Positions 25,537-35,321 of a DNA stretch of 64,000 bases are shown in pieces. Under the pieces are notes generated by a model. It did no database searches, was not told the origin of the DNA, and worked only from the letters and a program-made list of their open reading frames with translations. This DNA is from Gammaproteobacteria bacterium (GTDB lineage Bacteria > Pseudomonadota > Gammaproteobacteria > Steroidobacterales > Steroidobacteraceae), in NCBI GenBank assembly GCA_003164785.1, contig PLUE01000017.1, positions 83,554 through 147,553 of the forward strand, given 5' to 3'. Positions within the stretch are counted from its first letter, which is position 1; each line of letters starts with the position of its first letter. A program made the position numbers and the translations under genes.

Positions 25537-27741
25537 GTGAACACATCCAATGTAACCTGTTCTGAATCAAACGCCCATTCCGTCGACGACGCCTCGGCAC
25601 CGCAATATGCGATCTCCGCCAGCGCGAATCTGCAGGAACGTCGCACCCGCACGCTGAAACACGGCGACACGTTCGCCGTGTTCGACCAGCGGGGCGACAT
25701 TGGCGACGGAATCGGCAATTCCGAGGGGCTGTATCATCGCGACACCCGCATGCTGTCGCAATTTCAACTGCTGCTGGAGGAATCGCGACCGCTCCTGCTC
25801 AGTTCGATGACCCAGGATGACAACGCCGTGTTCAGCGCGGACCTCAGCAATCCGGATCTTTTGATCGACGGCAAAATCGCCCTCCGGCGTGAACAATTGC
25901 ATCTTCATCGGACAAAGTTCGTCTGGGCGGGCACCTGCTACGAACGTGTGCTGGTGCGAAATTTCAGCGACTCGGCGCTGCACGTTCGATTGAGCTTTCG
26001 CTTCGCGTCCGATTTTGCGGATCTGTTCGAGGTGCGCGGAGAGAAGCGCGCGGCGCATGGCGTGTCCTCCTCGGCGCTCGACGGCGATCACGGCGTCATT
26101 CTCAGCTACAAGGGCTTGGACTCGATCGAGCGCAGGACGCGCCTGACCTTCGAGCCCGCTCCCAAGGCGCTGACCACCGGTCGCGCCGCGTACGCATTGT
26201 TTTTGAAGCCCGGGGAAACGCGACGCATCTTCGTGCGCTACGGTGCCCCCGACGACATCGCCGTGTGGACCGGCCGCGAGTTCTATCGGCAGATGCGCGC
26301 CGCCCGTCACGCGCTGCGAGAGTCGAGCGCACGCGCCGCCAGCGTCGATAGTTCGAACTCGGTGTTCAACGAGATCGTGCGTCGCTCGGTGTCGGATTTG
26401 TACATGCTCATCACGGACACACCGGAAGGTCACTACCCGTATGCGGGCACGCCGTGGTTCAGCACGCCGTTCGGGCGCGACGCCATCATCACCGCACTCA
26501 TGACCCTGTGGGTCGATCCCACCATTGCCAAGGGTGTGCTGCGTTTTCTGGCCGCCAACCAGGCGACCACCAGCGACCCCACGCGCGACGCCGAGCCCGG
26601 AAAGATCCTGCACGAGATGCGCTTTGGTGAGATGGCCAATCTGCACGAAGTGCCGTTCGGGAAATATTACGGAAGCGTGGACTCGACGCCGCTGTTCGTG
26701 CTGTTGCTCGGGGAGTATTTCGTCCGGACCGGCGACTTGGAGACCATCCGCGCGTTGTGGCCGAATGCCGAAGCCGCGTTGCGCTGGATCGATACCTATG
26801 GAGATCGGGACGGCGACGGCTTCGTCGAATATTACCGGCAGACCAAGGAGGGCTTGGCGAATCAAGGGTGGAAGGACTCGCACGATTCCATATTCCACAG
26901 CGATGGCACGACCGCCGCGGGGCCGATCGCCCTGTGCGAAGTCCAGGCCTACGTCTACGGCGCCAAACGCCACGGCGCCCTGCTGGCTGGAGCGTTGGGC
27001 CACCACGCAGCGGCCGCCAGCCTGCAAGCCCAGGCGATGCAGTTGCGCCGTCAGTTCGAGGATAAATTCTGGTGCGAGGAATTGTCGATCTATGCGATCG
27101 CGCTCGACGGAGCCAAGCAGCCCTGCCGGGTCGTCTCGTCGAATTCGGGACAGGTGCTGCTCACCGGAATCGCCTCGCCGGAGCGCGCGCAGCGGGTGGC
27201 GGACACACTGCTCTCACCCGCGGTGTTCAGCGGTTGGGGCATCCGCACGGTATCGGTGTCCGCCGCACGCTACAACCCCATGTCGTATCACAACGGCTCG
27301 GTCTGGCCGCACGACAACGGTCTGATCGCGATGGGAATGTCGCGCTACGGAATGAAACAGGCCGCCGCCGAAGTATTCACGGCTCTGTTCGACGCCGCCA
27401 CGTACATGGACCTGCGGCGCCTGCCGGAGCTGTTCTGCGGCTTCGTGAGGCGCGAACACAATGCGCCGACGCAATACCCGGTGGCGTGCTCGCCGCAGGC
27501 ATGGGCGGCCGCCACGACGCTGTGCCTGCTGCAGGCCACGCTCGGATTGGAATTATTCGATGGCAGCCGGGAAGTGGCTTTCTTTCGCCCCGTGCTTCCA
27601 ACGTTCCTCGATCACGTGCATCTGCGCAACCTGCGCTTGAGCGGAGGATCGGTCGACGTCTTGCTGCACCGACACGGCAACGACGTCGCGGCCACCGTCA
27701 CGCGCCGGGACGGTGACGTGGTCGTCGTGGTGCGCTACTAG
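25537..27741 (+). CDS. Amylo-alpha-1,6-glucosidase (glycogen debranching family, GDE-N plus (alpha/alpha)6 domain)
   Basis: 734 residues. The N-terminal glycogen-debranching domain covers about 35-230 (LKHGDTFAVFDQRGDIGDG, GLYHRDTRMLSQF). The C-terminal six-hairpin toroid covers about 270-720, with FGRDAIITALMTLWVDP, ANLHEVPFGKYYGSVDSTPLF and YHNGSVWPHDNGLIAMG holding the likely acid/base residues. It is the type annotated as amylo-alpha-1,6-glucosidase, though its true substrate may be another alpha-glucoside. Divergent from the GT4 gene over 134 AT-rich bases; its last four bases overlap the convergent MFS stop. Confidence 0.9.
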   Translation: MNTSNVTCSESNAHSVDDASAPQYAISASANLQERRTRTLKHGDTFAVFDQRGDIGDGIGNSEGLYHRDTRMLSQFQLLLEESRPLLLSSMTQDDNAVFSADLSNPDLLIDGKIALRREQLHLHRTKFVWAGTCYERVLVRNFSDSALHVRLSFRFASDFADLFEVRGEKRAAHGVSSSALDGDHGVILSYKGLDSIERRTRLTFEPAPKALTTGRAAYALFLKPGETRRIFVRYGAPDDIAVWTGREFYRQMRAARHALRESSARAASVDSSNSVFNEIVRRSVSDLYMLITDTPEGHYPYAGTPWFSTPFGRDAIITALMTLWVDPTIAKGVLRFLAANQATTSDPTRDAEPGKILHEMRFGEMANLHEVPFGKYYGSVDSTPLFVLLLGEYFVRTGDLETIRALWPNAEAALRWIDTYGDRDGDGFVEYYRQTKEGLANQGWKDSHDSIFHSDGTTAAGPIALCEVQAYVYGAKRHGALLAGALGHHAAAASLQAQAMQLRRQFEDKFWCEELSIYAIALDGAKQPCRVVSSNSGQVLLTGIASPERAQRVADTLLSPAVFSGWGIRTVSVSAARYNPMSYHNGSVWPHDNGLIAMGMSRYGMKQAAAEVFTALFDAATYMDLRRLPELFCGFVRREHNAPTQYPVACSPQAWAAATTLCLLQATLGLELFDGSREVAFFRPVLPTFLDHVHLRNLRLSGGSVDVLLHRHGNDVAATVTRRDGDVVVVVRY

Positions 27742-29126
27742 GCGCGGCGACGCGCGGGCGGCTTCGGCGACTCGGCGTCGGCGGGCGGCGCTGCGTCGGC
27801 GGCCGACTCGACGTCGACGGGCAGCGTGCCGACGTCGCCGCCCGGCACGATCTGCGCGCCCGGCGGTTCAACGCCGCCAGCGTGCCCGTCCCCTTCGTCG
27901 GAGTCCTTTCTCGGGCGCGTCTCGGGCATGACGAAGGCTACGAGCAGAACCGCGAGCGCACCCACGGCCAGCAGACCGAAGAACGCCATTCGAGTGCCGA
28001 AATGATCGGCCAGCCAGCCGGCGGCTGGTGTGCTCAACGTACCCCCGATTCCGATTCCAAATCCCACCGCACCGAGACACAAATTGAAGTGACCGGAACG
28101 GCCGGCGACGTCGCTGACGACCAGGGGCACCATGATGCCGAAACAGGCGCCGGCAACGCCGTCGAACACCTGCACGGCCACCAGCAGCGTTGGATTCTGG
28201 GTCGAGGCAAACAACAAGCAGCGCAGCGGCAGCATGCTGAAGCCCACCATGAGAATGAGACGTCTGCCATAGCGCTCGGCGAAGCGCCCCACCGACGGGG
28301 AGGCGACGGCGACGATGATCTGCGGCAACACGATGCACGCAGCAATCAGCAAGCTGGGGTTCGAACCTTTGGCGGTCAGCGTGCCGCTGATCAACATCAA
28401 CATCGGTGCATTCGCGAACGTGAACAGCATGGCGCATGCACAGAAGATCAACAGCCGCCGATCGGCCAACACCTTCCAGTAGCGCGCGCGCGACTCCCCG
28501 GCCGCGCGCGGCGCGGGCCGCAGCTCAGCGCCGGCCACCGCGACGCGACGGAGGGGCAGCAGCGTGAACAGTGCGGGCAAGGTCAGCGCAGCGGTCAGGA
28601 AAAATACCGCGCGCTCCGACACGTACTGACCACAGGCACCCATCAGCGCCGCACCGACGCCGTTGCCGACCGCCGCATAGCGGGCATTGCGCCCCAAACG
28701 CAGACCCATGCCGAAGCGGCCCGCGATCACCAAGCTCATTGCGGCGATCGCGGGACTGAGCGTGCAGCTCGAAATCCCATGGAGGATTTCCGCGAGATAG
28801 ACGAACAGCGGAATCGGGTGGATGGCAAACATCAGCGCGCTGACCGTGAACACCAGCACACTGAATGCAGCGACGCGCGTCTTGTTCGGCATCAGATCGA
28901 CCAGCGCGCCCGCCGGAACCTGGCTGGCCATCGAGCTGACCGTGCCGATGCTCAACGCGAGGCCGATGGAGGTCTGTGTCCAGCTCTGGCTGCTCAGATA
29001 GACCGCAATGAACGGTCCGAACCCTGTCTGGATATTCGCGACGAACAGATTGAACCAGTCGAGTCCTCGGCTGGCTCGTGCCGGTGCTAGATCTGCCGAG
29101 CCATCGGTGTCGGCCACGGGCGGCAT
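27738..29126 (-). CDS. MFS transporter
   Basis: 462 residues with about 12 predicted membrane helices. It begins GLDWFNLFVANIQTGFGPFIAVYLSSQSW, a pattern of a widespread MFS group whose substrates are unknown, and has the loop 2-3 motif GALVDLMPNKTR. The C-terminal 70 residues are a soluble Asp/Glu/Pro/Ala-rich tail ending PPARRRA. The preceding stop of the PRC-barrel gene's upstream neighbour is close: 4 bases separate this start from the PRC-barrel stop, so both could share a transcript. Confidence 0.92.
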   Translation of the reverse strand: MPPVADTDGSADLAPARASRGLDWFNLFVANIQTGFGPFIAVYLSSQSWTQTSIGLALSIGTVSSMASQVPAGALVDLMPNKTRVAAFSVLVFTVSALMFAIHPIPLFVYLAEILHGISSCTLSPAIAAMSLVIAGRFGMGLRLGRNARYAAVGNGVGAALMGACGQYVSERAVFFLTAALTLPALFTLLPLRRVAVAGAELRPAPRAAGESRARYWKVLADRRLLIFCACAMLFTFANAPMLMLISGTLTAKGSNPSLLIAACIVLPQIIVAVASPSVGRFAERYGRRLILMVGFSMLPLRCLLFASTQNPTLLVAVQVFDGVAGACFGIMVPLVVSDVAGRSGHFNLCLGAVGFGIGIGGTLSTPAAGWLADHFGTRMAFFGLLAVGALAVLLVAFVMPETRPRKDSDEGDGHAGGVEPPGAQIVPGGDVGTLPVDVESAADAAPPADAESPKPPARRRA

Positions 29127-29130
29127 TCGG

Positions 29131-29862
29131 TCACTGCTTACCTTCTGAAGAAGGAGCCGGTGCGGCCGGGGCGGCCTCGGGCGGCGGCGGTTCCATCAGC
29201 GCCTGCGGCCGCGGATTTTCCTTGTACTCGGGAGCCTCCTGCAGCTTCTGCCGCGTGAGGCTCAACAACAACGCAGGATCCTTGCCATCAGGATTGAAGC
29301 GCAGCAATGGCCAGTCGACGGCGATTCGATGATTGCCGACCCCGAGAAATCCGCCGAAATCGATGATCGCGACCCGGACACGGCCGCTCGCGTCCGCCAG
29401 CACGTCGACGACCCGCCCCAGGTCCTCGCCATTCGGACCCCTGACCCGCTTGCCGAGTATCGACATCACCGAGACGCTCATGGAATGCACCTGGGCGTCG
29501 ACCACCCCGCCCGGCGGCGTTTCGGCCACCACCGGTGCGGTGGGCAATTGCGGCGGTGCTTCCTTGTGCACGGGCTTCGGCCGCGGCCGAGGCTTCGCGG
29601 CGACGGGCTTCGATGGTTTGGCCTCCATGCACGTGCAAGGCGCAGTGTTGACGGATGCGTCACCGGCGGGCGGGCCCGACTCCGCAGTCTCGGACGACGG
29701 CGGCGGCTCGCTCGGCGCTTCCGGCGGCGTCTGCTTGGAAGCGGGCGGCGGCGGGTTCGGCGAAGCCTCCTGTCGAGGATGTCGCATGCCGGCGCACGCC
29801 GACAGTGCCGCGAAGGCCGCCGCGAGCATGACCATGCGAATGGGGTTTACCGTCTCCATCAA
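29131..29862 (-). CDS. Lipoprotein with Pro-rich linker and PRC-barrel domain
   Basis: 243 residues. A signal peptide with lipobox (LSAC, Cys near 22) anchors it in the envelope. Residues about 30-115 are Pro/Ala/Lys-rich, a flexible linker that could cross the periplasm, with a CTCM motif near 76. Residues about 130-210 form a PRC-barrel domain (ILGKRVRGPNGEDLGRVVDVL, VAIIDFGGFLGVGNHRIAV in part). The tail is again Pro/Ala-rich. Start ATG overlaps the ABC exporter stop by four bases, coupling the two. Confidence 0.85.
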   Translation of the reverse strand: MMETVNPIRMVMLAAAFAALSACAGMRHPRQEASPNPPPPASKQTPPEAPSEPPPSSETAESGPPAGDASVNTAPCTCMEAKPSKPVAAKPRPRPKPVHKEAPPQLPTAPVVAETPPGGVVDAQVHSMSVSVMSILGKRVRGPNGEDLGRVVDVLADASGRVRVAIIDFGGFLGVGNHRIAVDWPLLRFNPDGKDPALLLSLTRQKLQEAPEYKENPRPQALMEPPPPEAAPAAPAPSSEGKQ

Positions 29863-31625
29863 GGTAGCTGCTCCGCGCCCACGCGTACCTGACGGCCGTA
29901 CATCTTGCTGTAGACCCCCTTGGTCTGGAGCAGGCGGCGCGGCGGGCCGTCCTCCACGATACGCCCGCGATCCAGCACGACGATGCGATCGAAGGCATCG
30001 AGCGTCGAGAGGCGATGCGCGATGGCGAGAACGGTTCGACCCTTGAACAGCCGCGCCAACGCTTCCTGAATAGCCTGCTCGGATTCGGTATCCAGTGCGG
30101 ACGTCGCCTCATCCAGCAGGACGATGGGCGCGTTCATGAGAAAGGCCCGCGCAATGGCCAGACGCTGGCGCTGGCCGCCGGACAGCTTCATGCCGCGTTC
30201 GCCGACCAGCGTATCGAATCCCTCGGGCAGTTGTTTGATGAATTCCGTGCATTTGGCCGCCTCGACGGCGCGGAATACCTCTTCATCCGAGGCTTCCGGT
30301 TTACCGTAGCGCAGATTCTCCAGGAGCGAGCGGTGGAACAAGGAAATTTCCTGTTGTACGACCGCGATCGATCCCCGCAGGCTCTCCTGGGTGACCTCCG
30401 CGATGTTCTGGCCGTCCACGAGGACCTGCCCGGAGAGCGGATCGTAGAGGCGCTGGAGCAAGGCGATGATGGTGGACTTGCCGGCGCCCGAACGGCCCAC
30501 GAGCCCGATCTTCTGGCCCGCGGGAACGTCCATCACGAAGTTGCTGAGCACGCTCTGACCGGTGGGATAGCTGAAGTTCACATTGCGAAAGCTCACCGAC
30601 CCGCCCTTGACCACGAGCGGCTTCGCGTCCGGCGCATCCTGCATCTCGTGCGGCAGGCCGAGCACCTGCACCGCCTCGCCGAGCTTGGCGAACTGCTGCA
30701 CCAAGTCCACCAACGCCATCGCGAAATCGCGCGACGCGTGCAACACGGTGAATCCCAGCGTGGTGGTCAGCACCACATCGCCGGTCGAAATCTGGTGGCG
30801 GCGCCACAGTTCCACCGACCACACCAGCACACCGGCGGTGACGGCGAACACCGTGAAGGCATGGAACAGGCGCAGCCGCTCCAGCGAGCGCAGGCTCGCG
30901 CGCTGAGCCTGCATTTCATCCTCGATCTTGACGCTGAGGCGTGCCTGCTCACGCCGCGCGGCGCCGAAAGCCCGCACCAATCCGATGTTGCTGACCACGT
31001 CGGTGAGGTCACCGCTCACGTGCGCCGCGTGTCCGGCGAAGCTCCGGTGCAGTTCCTTGCCCTGGGAGGCCAGCCAACCGATGATGACGCCCAGCACCGT
31101 GACGACCGCCACCAGCACGGCCGTCAGCTTCCAGTTGATGGTGCCGAGCACGAAGATGCTGCCGATCACCGCAAGCCCCGGCGGAATTGTATTCCAGGTC
31201 AACGAATTCTCGATGGTCCACGCGGCGTTCGCGGCCGCGGTGATCCGCCCAGCGAGGGCGCCGGGAAAGCGTTCCACGAAATATCGCGTTCCCTGGCCGG
31301 ATAGATGGTCGAACAACTCGAGCCGCATGTCGCCGCCCACCGCCACGAACGCGTGGGTCGAGACCCAACCCGCCAGCCGCCACAGGAGGTTGTCCCCCGC
31401 CACCAGCGCCAGCAGCAACCCCACGGCGCCCCACAACACACGGTACGCGGGATCATGCATACCGAGCACATCGACGAGATGCTTCACGGCATATTGTGAT
31501 GCGACGGCGCAACCCACCGCTGCCAGCACGGCAACCAGCACGATGGTGTGACTGAGCAGTCGCCGTCGCACATACCGGCCGAGAAAACTGATGGCGCCTT
31601 TGGAGGCGTAGCGGGGCAAGGCCAT
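29859..31625 (-). CDS. ABC exporter with fused permease and ATPase (MsbA/AtmA-like)
   Basis: 588 residues: six-helix type I exporter domain (about 20-320) and ABC ATPase (about 350-580) with Walker A GRSGAGKST, signature LSGGQRQR, Walker B IVLLDEATSALD and the H-loop IAHRLST. ATG 31625 gives the family start; a TTG 17 codons upstream is possible but has no better ribosome site. It works as a homodimer or with a partner to export a lipid, peptide or drug. The downstream PRC-barrel lipoprotein is translationally coupled. Confidence 0.92.
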   Translation of the reverse strand: MALPRYASKGAISFLGRYVRRRLLSHTIVLVAVLAAVGCAVASQYAVKHLVDVLGMHDPAYRVLWGAVGLLLALVAGDNLLWRLAGWVSTHAFVAVGGDMRLELFDHLSGQGTRYFVERFPGALAGRITAAANAAWTIENSLTWNTIPPGLAVIGSIFVLGTINWKLTAVLVAVVTVLGVIIGWLASQGKELHRSFAGHAAHVSGDLTDVVSNIGLVRAFGAARREQARLSVKIEDEMQAQRASLRSLERLRLFHAFTVFAVTAGVLVWSVELWRRHQISTGDVVLTTTLGFTVLHASRDFAMALVDLVQQFAKLGEAVQVLGLPHEMQDAPDAKPLVVKGGSVSFRNVNFSYPTGQSVLSNFVMDVPAGQKIGLVGRSGAGKSTIIALLQRLYDPLSGQVLVDGQNIAEVTQESLRGSIAVVQQEISLFHRSLLENLRYGKPEASDEEVFRAVEAAKCTEFIKQLPEGFDTLVGERGMKLSGGQRQRLAIARAFLMNAPIVLLDEATSALDTESEQAIQEALARLFKGRTVLAIAHRLSTLDAFDRIVVLDRGRIVEDGPPRRLLQTKGVYSKMYGRQVRVGAEQLP

Positions 31626-31714
31626 GTTGGGTCGCTTCGCCTTTTGGTATGCGGCTGGAGAGACAAGCTTAGCCAATCGACGACGTCTACAGACCGGATA
31701 AAGGAGTCAGTCCA

Positions 31715-31732
31715 TGTCAGTGTTTGCTGACA
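31715..31732 (-). terminator. Possible hairpin downstream of the lactate permease gene
   Basis: Perfect six-base arms TGTCAG and CTGACA flank a six-base loop, 37 bases past the permease stop. There is no clear U-run, so it may be a terminator of the leftward transcript or a protein-binding palindrome upstream of the ABC exporter gene. Confidence 0.3.
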
Positions 31733-31768
31733 CGAGGCGCTCAGTCGACCCATCGACTTTGGAGTCGA

Positions 31769-33382
31769 TCACTCGCCGCCGACCATGCCAGGTATGATCC
31801 CCGGCACGATGTATTGCTGAATGATGACGATCACCACCAGGATCAGCGTCATCACGACGCTGTGCACAAAGGTGCGCGCCAACACCGCCCCTTCCTGACC
31901 TTTGAGATGGGTCACCGACACGCCGGTCGCGATGTTCTGCGGTGAGATCATCTTCGCCAGAACGCCGCCGGAGGAGTTCGTCGCGGCGAACAACAAGGGG
32001 TTCAGATGCAGCTGCCGCGCCGCGACCACCTGCAGATTGCCGAACAGGGCGTTGCCCGAAGTGTCGCTGCCGGACAAAAAGACGGCGATCCATCCCAGGA
32101 ACGGTGAAAACAAAATGAACGCATGGCCGCTCGAGGCGACCGCCAGACCCAGGGTATAGGCCAGACCGGAATAATTCATGACGTACGCCAACCCGACCAC
32201 CAGCATGACCGTGAGGACCGCCAACCAGATCTGCCGAATGGTGCGGCCCATGCACCGGATCAATTCCCTGACAGGCAGGCGCACGAGGAGCGCGGTGATG
32301 AGCGCCGCGACCAAGATCGCCGTCCCCGTGCCGAGCGGCTGGAAGGCCCATACCGCTGCATAGGGTTTGTCGTGGTACAGCGTGATCGACACCGCCCGAT
32401 CCAGCCACGGCCATGAAACGTCCCGCTGGCCGAACGACGCCACCTGCAAATAGGTCCACACCACCACCGTCGCCGATACGATGAACCACGGAATCCACCC
32501 CTGCCAGGCACCGATGTCGGCGCGCACGGCGCCCGGCATCCGCTCGATCTCGAACACGGGATCTTTGGCCGGGCGCCAGACCTGCAGAAACAGCACCGTG
32601 GCGACCAAGGAGCCGAGCGCCGCCAGGACATCCGTCAAGGTGTAGTCCAAATAATTGGATGCCGCGAACTGCGCCAGTCCGAAACTCAAGCCCGCGATCG
32701 CAATGACCGGCCAGAGGGCCCGCACCGAACGCCAGCCGCCGTACAACACCATGACGTAGAACGGCAGAAACACCGCCATGAATGGCAGCTGCCGGCCGAT
32801 CATCGCGCCCAGCGCCTGTGCCGGGAGACCCGTGACCGCCGCCAATACCGTCACCGGCGCGCCGAGCGCGCCGAAGGCGACCGGCGTGGTGTCGAAGATC
32901 AGCACGAACACCAACGCGTCCATGGCCGAGAAACCCACCATGATGAGCAGCGATGCCGTGATCGCCACCGGCGCGCCGAATCCCGCGACGCCCTCGAGCA
33001 ACGCGCCGAAACAGAAGCCGATGACGATGAGAATGACCCGACGGTCGTTCGGCAGGTTCGTGATCACCCATTCGCGAAACGCATCGAAGCGTCCCGACGC
33101 CACCGCGATGTTGTAGAGGAACAGCGCATTGATGACGATCCACATGACCGGCCAAAGAGCGAATACCGCGCCGTTGAGCGCCGCCGCACAGGCGATGCGT
33201 ACCGGCACGCCCCAGAGGGTGACCGCGATCGCGAAGGCCACCAGCAGACCGGCCATGCCCGCCTGCCAAGCCGGGCGTCTCAACACGCCCAAAAACAGCA
33301 GAACGGTCGCGATGGGCAACATCGCCACGAGCGCAGACAAAGCCAGGCTCCCGCCGACGGGAGTCAACACCTGATGGAACAT
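31769..33382 (-). CDS. L-lactate permease (LctP/LldP family)
   Basis: 537-residue inner-membrane carrier with about 13 helices that imports lactate or glycolate with protons. Family blocks are WVITNLPNDRRVILIVIGFCFGALLEGVAGFGAPVAI, FDTTPVAFGALGAPV and WIAVFLSGSDTSGNALFGNLQVV (in part). The GAPVAI and SGSDTSSNALFG-like segments are diagnostic. No lactate dehydrogenase or LldR regulator lies next to it. It follows, by 15 bases, the leftward group of quinoprotein-relay genes and may be co-transcribed with them. Confidence 0.93.
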   Translation of the reverse strand: MFHQVLTPVGGSLALSALVAMLPIATVLLFLGVLRRPAWQAGMAGLLVAFAIAVTLWGVPVRIACAAALNGAVFALWPVMWIVINALFLYNIAVASGRFDAFREWVITNLPNDRRVILIVIGFCFGALLEGVAGFGAPVAITASLLIMVGFSAMDALVFVLIFDTTPVAFGALGAPVTVLAAVTGLPAQALGAMIGRQLPFMAVFLPFYVMVLYGGWRSVRALWPVIAIAGLSFGLAQFAASNYLDYTLTDVLAALGSLVATVLFLQVWRPAKDPVFEIERMPGAVRADIGAWQGWIPWFIVSATVVVWTYLQVASFGQRDVSWPWLDRAVSITLYHDKPYAAVWAFQPLGTGTAILVAALITALLVRLPVRELIRCMGRTIRQIWLAVLTVMLVVGLAYVMNYSGLAYTLGLAVASSGHAFILFSPFLGWIAVFLSGSDTSGNALFGNLQVVAARQLHLNPLLFAATNSSGGVLAKMISPQNIATGVSVTHLKGQEGAVLARTFVHSVVMTLILVVIVIIQQYIVPGIIPGMVGGE

Positions 33383-33397
33383 CGTTGTGGAAAGCCT

Positions 33398-34453
33398 TTA
33401 TGGGTTGTTGGGCGTCGGGGACGTCGCTTTCATGTCGCGAACCATGTAATCGATCGCATGATTCCAAGCGTTGTCGCTGTCACCGCGGAAATCATAGGAT
33501 TTTCTCGCCGCGATCTGGCCGGTCTTCACGTCGTGCAGCTCATACGTCAGCGTCAGGATGAGGCCGCTCACCCGGTCGACCCACGCGACCAGCACCAGAT
33601 CGGCGTGCAACTGGCGGCCCACGTCCAAATCGCAGCCATTGCAGTCGTGCAGATACGCCTGCTGCGATTTGAGACGGTCGATCTGCGCCTGTGCCGGGCC
33701 ATCGTCGACCAGTTCGTACAGCCCGCTCGCCGTGAGGTCGCGACGCAGTCTGGCGCTCTCGGTCTTGAGCCTCGCATCATGTTCGGCAACGAACTCCGGA
33801 CCTCCCAAATCGCCCGCGAGCTCCAGGTCCAGGACCGCCAGCGTCGGCAAAACCGTCCGCGCCGGCGCGCCCGATACGACCGATGCCGTGGCGGGCGCCG
33901 CCAGCGGCTCCGCCACCACCGTGGACCGGCCCGCCGCCGTCCACCCCTCGATGCCGTCCGGGAACCAGTAGACTCTTTTGTATCCCGCCTCGATGGCGCG
34001 CCTCGCCGCGTTCCAGCTCAGCCAGCATTGTTCATGACAGTAGACGAGCACGGGCGCCGCGAGATCTCCCGACGTGGCCGCGCCCAGGCGGTCTCGATAC
34101 CACGCCTCGACCGACGCGGGCACCTCGCCCGCGCCGACGCCGGGCAGCCAAATCGCACCGGGAATCGCCTTGTGAGGCAGCGGCATCCACGGCGCCCCCG
34201 GCGCCATGTCTGCCGGTCGCGCGGCAGCATTCGATACATCGATGACGACGGTGCCGCGCTCCTTCAAGAGCGCCTCGACTGCCGCGACGTGAATCACCGT
34301 ACCACCTTGCAGTGTCGCCGGAACGGGCGCGTTCATGTCTCCGGTCCAATATCCGGACGGCTCCGGCACCGCCCGCGCGGCCGCCAGCAAGCTCCACAGC
34401 AACGCAGGCGCCAGCGCGCATAACGCAAATCCTCGTCGCCCGCCGGTTTTCAT
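33398..34453 (-). CDS. PQQ-dependent catabolism-associated CXXCW protein fused to a DUF3280-like domain
   Basis: 351 residues with an N-terminal signal peptide. Residues about 35-185 form a rhodanese-like domain with CHEQCW at 139-144, the CXXCW motif of proteins that accompany PQQ-dependent alcohol catabolism. Residues about 195-345 (VLPTLAVLDLELAG, DCNGCDLDVGRQLHADLVL, YELHDVKTGQI) match the DUF2380/DUF3280 type seen as a separate protein in the same gene clusters. The two are joined in one frame here. Periplasmic location is inferred. Gene order with SoxYZ-like and metallohydrolase genes supports the assignment. Confidence 0.85.
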   Translation of the reverse strand: MKTGGRRGFALCALAPALLWSLLAAARAVPEPSGYWTGDMNAPVPATLQGGTVIHVAAVEALLKERGTVVIDVSNAAARPADMAPGAPWMPLPHKAIPGAIWLPGVGAGEVPASVEAWYRDRLGAATSGDLAAPVLVYCHEQCWLSWNAARRAIEAGYKRVYWFPDGIEGWTAAGRSTVVAEPLAAPATASVVSGAPARTVLPTLAVLDLELAGDLGGPEFVAEHDARLKTESARLRRDLTASGLYELVDDGPAQAQIDRLKSQQAYLHDCNGCDLDVGRQLHADLVLVAWVDRVSGLILTLTYELHDVKTGQIAARKSYDFRGDSDNAWNHAIDYMVRDMKATSPTPNNP

Positions 34454-34463
34454 GTCGCGTATC

Positions 34464-35321
34464 TTAACCAGTCGGTGCGGGCACGTCGAAGCTCTGCCCA
34501 AAAGTCTCATCCTTGGTGTCGCGCACGAGCACCTTGAGCTGACCCTTGTGAGGTGCTATGAAGCCGAATCCGATGACCGGATCCGAGCTCAGGGAGATGT
34601 CCGAGTCCAGGTGCATGACCTGCGCGCCGTCGAAGCTGACATCTACCGTGCGGATGAACATCGCCGGCGTATACAAGCGCGTGAGCTGATTCATCTGCAT
34701 CCCGTTGAAGTTGGGGTGACGGATCATGAGCTGCGCCTGCATGGGCTTGCCCGCGACGAACGGGTCCGTGATTCTCAACTTGATGTGACCGAGATCCTGC
34801 ATCGCCTGCTGCTCGTCGCCGCCTGCCGGCGCCGAACACCCCCCGGCCGCCTTGACGAATCGCGCAACCGAATACAGCTGATCGTCGGTCGTCTCGGCCA
34901 CGGCATGAATGTAGGTGTACGCGTTCACGCGCACGCGGAGCTTCAGCCGGTGCGGATCGCCCTGGGGTCCGAAGGTGAAGTGCGCCGCCAGCGGGCCCGG
35001 GTTATTGTCGATGATGAGATAGATGCCCTTGATCCGGCGGTCACCCGTCAAGGTCAGATCGACCGGGACCAGCGCCGCGTCCAGGGCGCGCGCCGGTGCA
35101 TCGATGCTCAGAAATCCCGCGCCGTCCTGAATGGGCCGATTCGCGAATATCGCGTGCTGCAGATCCTTCCAACGCACCGCGCGCGCAGCCTCTTCATCGT
35201 CCGCGACCGGGGATGCGACGGGTTCGGCGACCGCGGCGCGCGCCACCCCGGCCGCCACGCCCAGTGCGCCGCAGACCGCCAGTGCAAGCGTCCTCACCAC
35301 CCTGTTGAGTGCTACTCCCAT
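34464..35321 (-). CDS. Quinoprotein-associated SoxYZ-like carrier protein
   Basis: 285 residues with a signal peptide (LALAVCGALGVAAGVARA). The fold resembles a SoxY domain (about 45-170) joined to SoxZ (about 185-280); FVKAAGGCSAPAGG near 160 holds the cysteine at the SoxY-like swinging-arm position. Such fused proteins are found beside PQQ alcohol dehydrogenases and are thought to take part in an electron or intermediate relay. The start lies in the last ten bases of the metallohydrolase gene, and the stop is 10 bases before the CXXCW gene. Confidence 0.88.
   Translation of the reverse strand: MGVALNRVVRTLALAVCGALGVAAGVARAAVAEPVASPVADDEEAARAVRWKDLQHAIFANRPIQDGAGFLSIDAPARALDAALVPVDLTLTGDRRIKGIYLIIDNNPGPLAAHFTFGPQGDPHRLKLRVRVNAYTYIHAVAETTDDQLYSVARFVKAAGGCSAPAGGDEQQAMQDLGHIKLRITDPFVAGKPMQAQLMIRHPNFNGMQMNQLTRLYTPAMFIRTVDVSFDGAQVMHLDSDISLSSDPVIGFGFIAPHKGQLKVLVRDTKDETFGQSFDVPAPTG

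Noticed and set aside
25567..27027. 486-codon minus-strand open frame
   Set aside because: Shadow of the amylo-1,6-glucosidase gene.
31626..31676. TTG start 17 codons upstream for the ABC exporter
   Set aside because: Possible, but ATG 31625 fits the family and no better ribosome site supports TTG.
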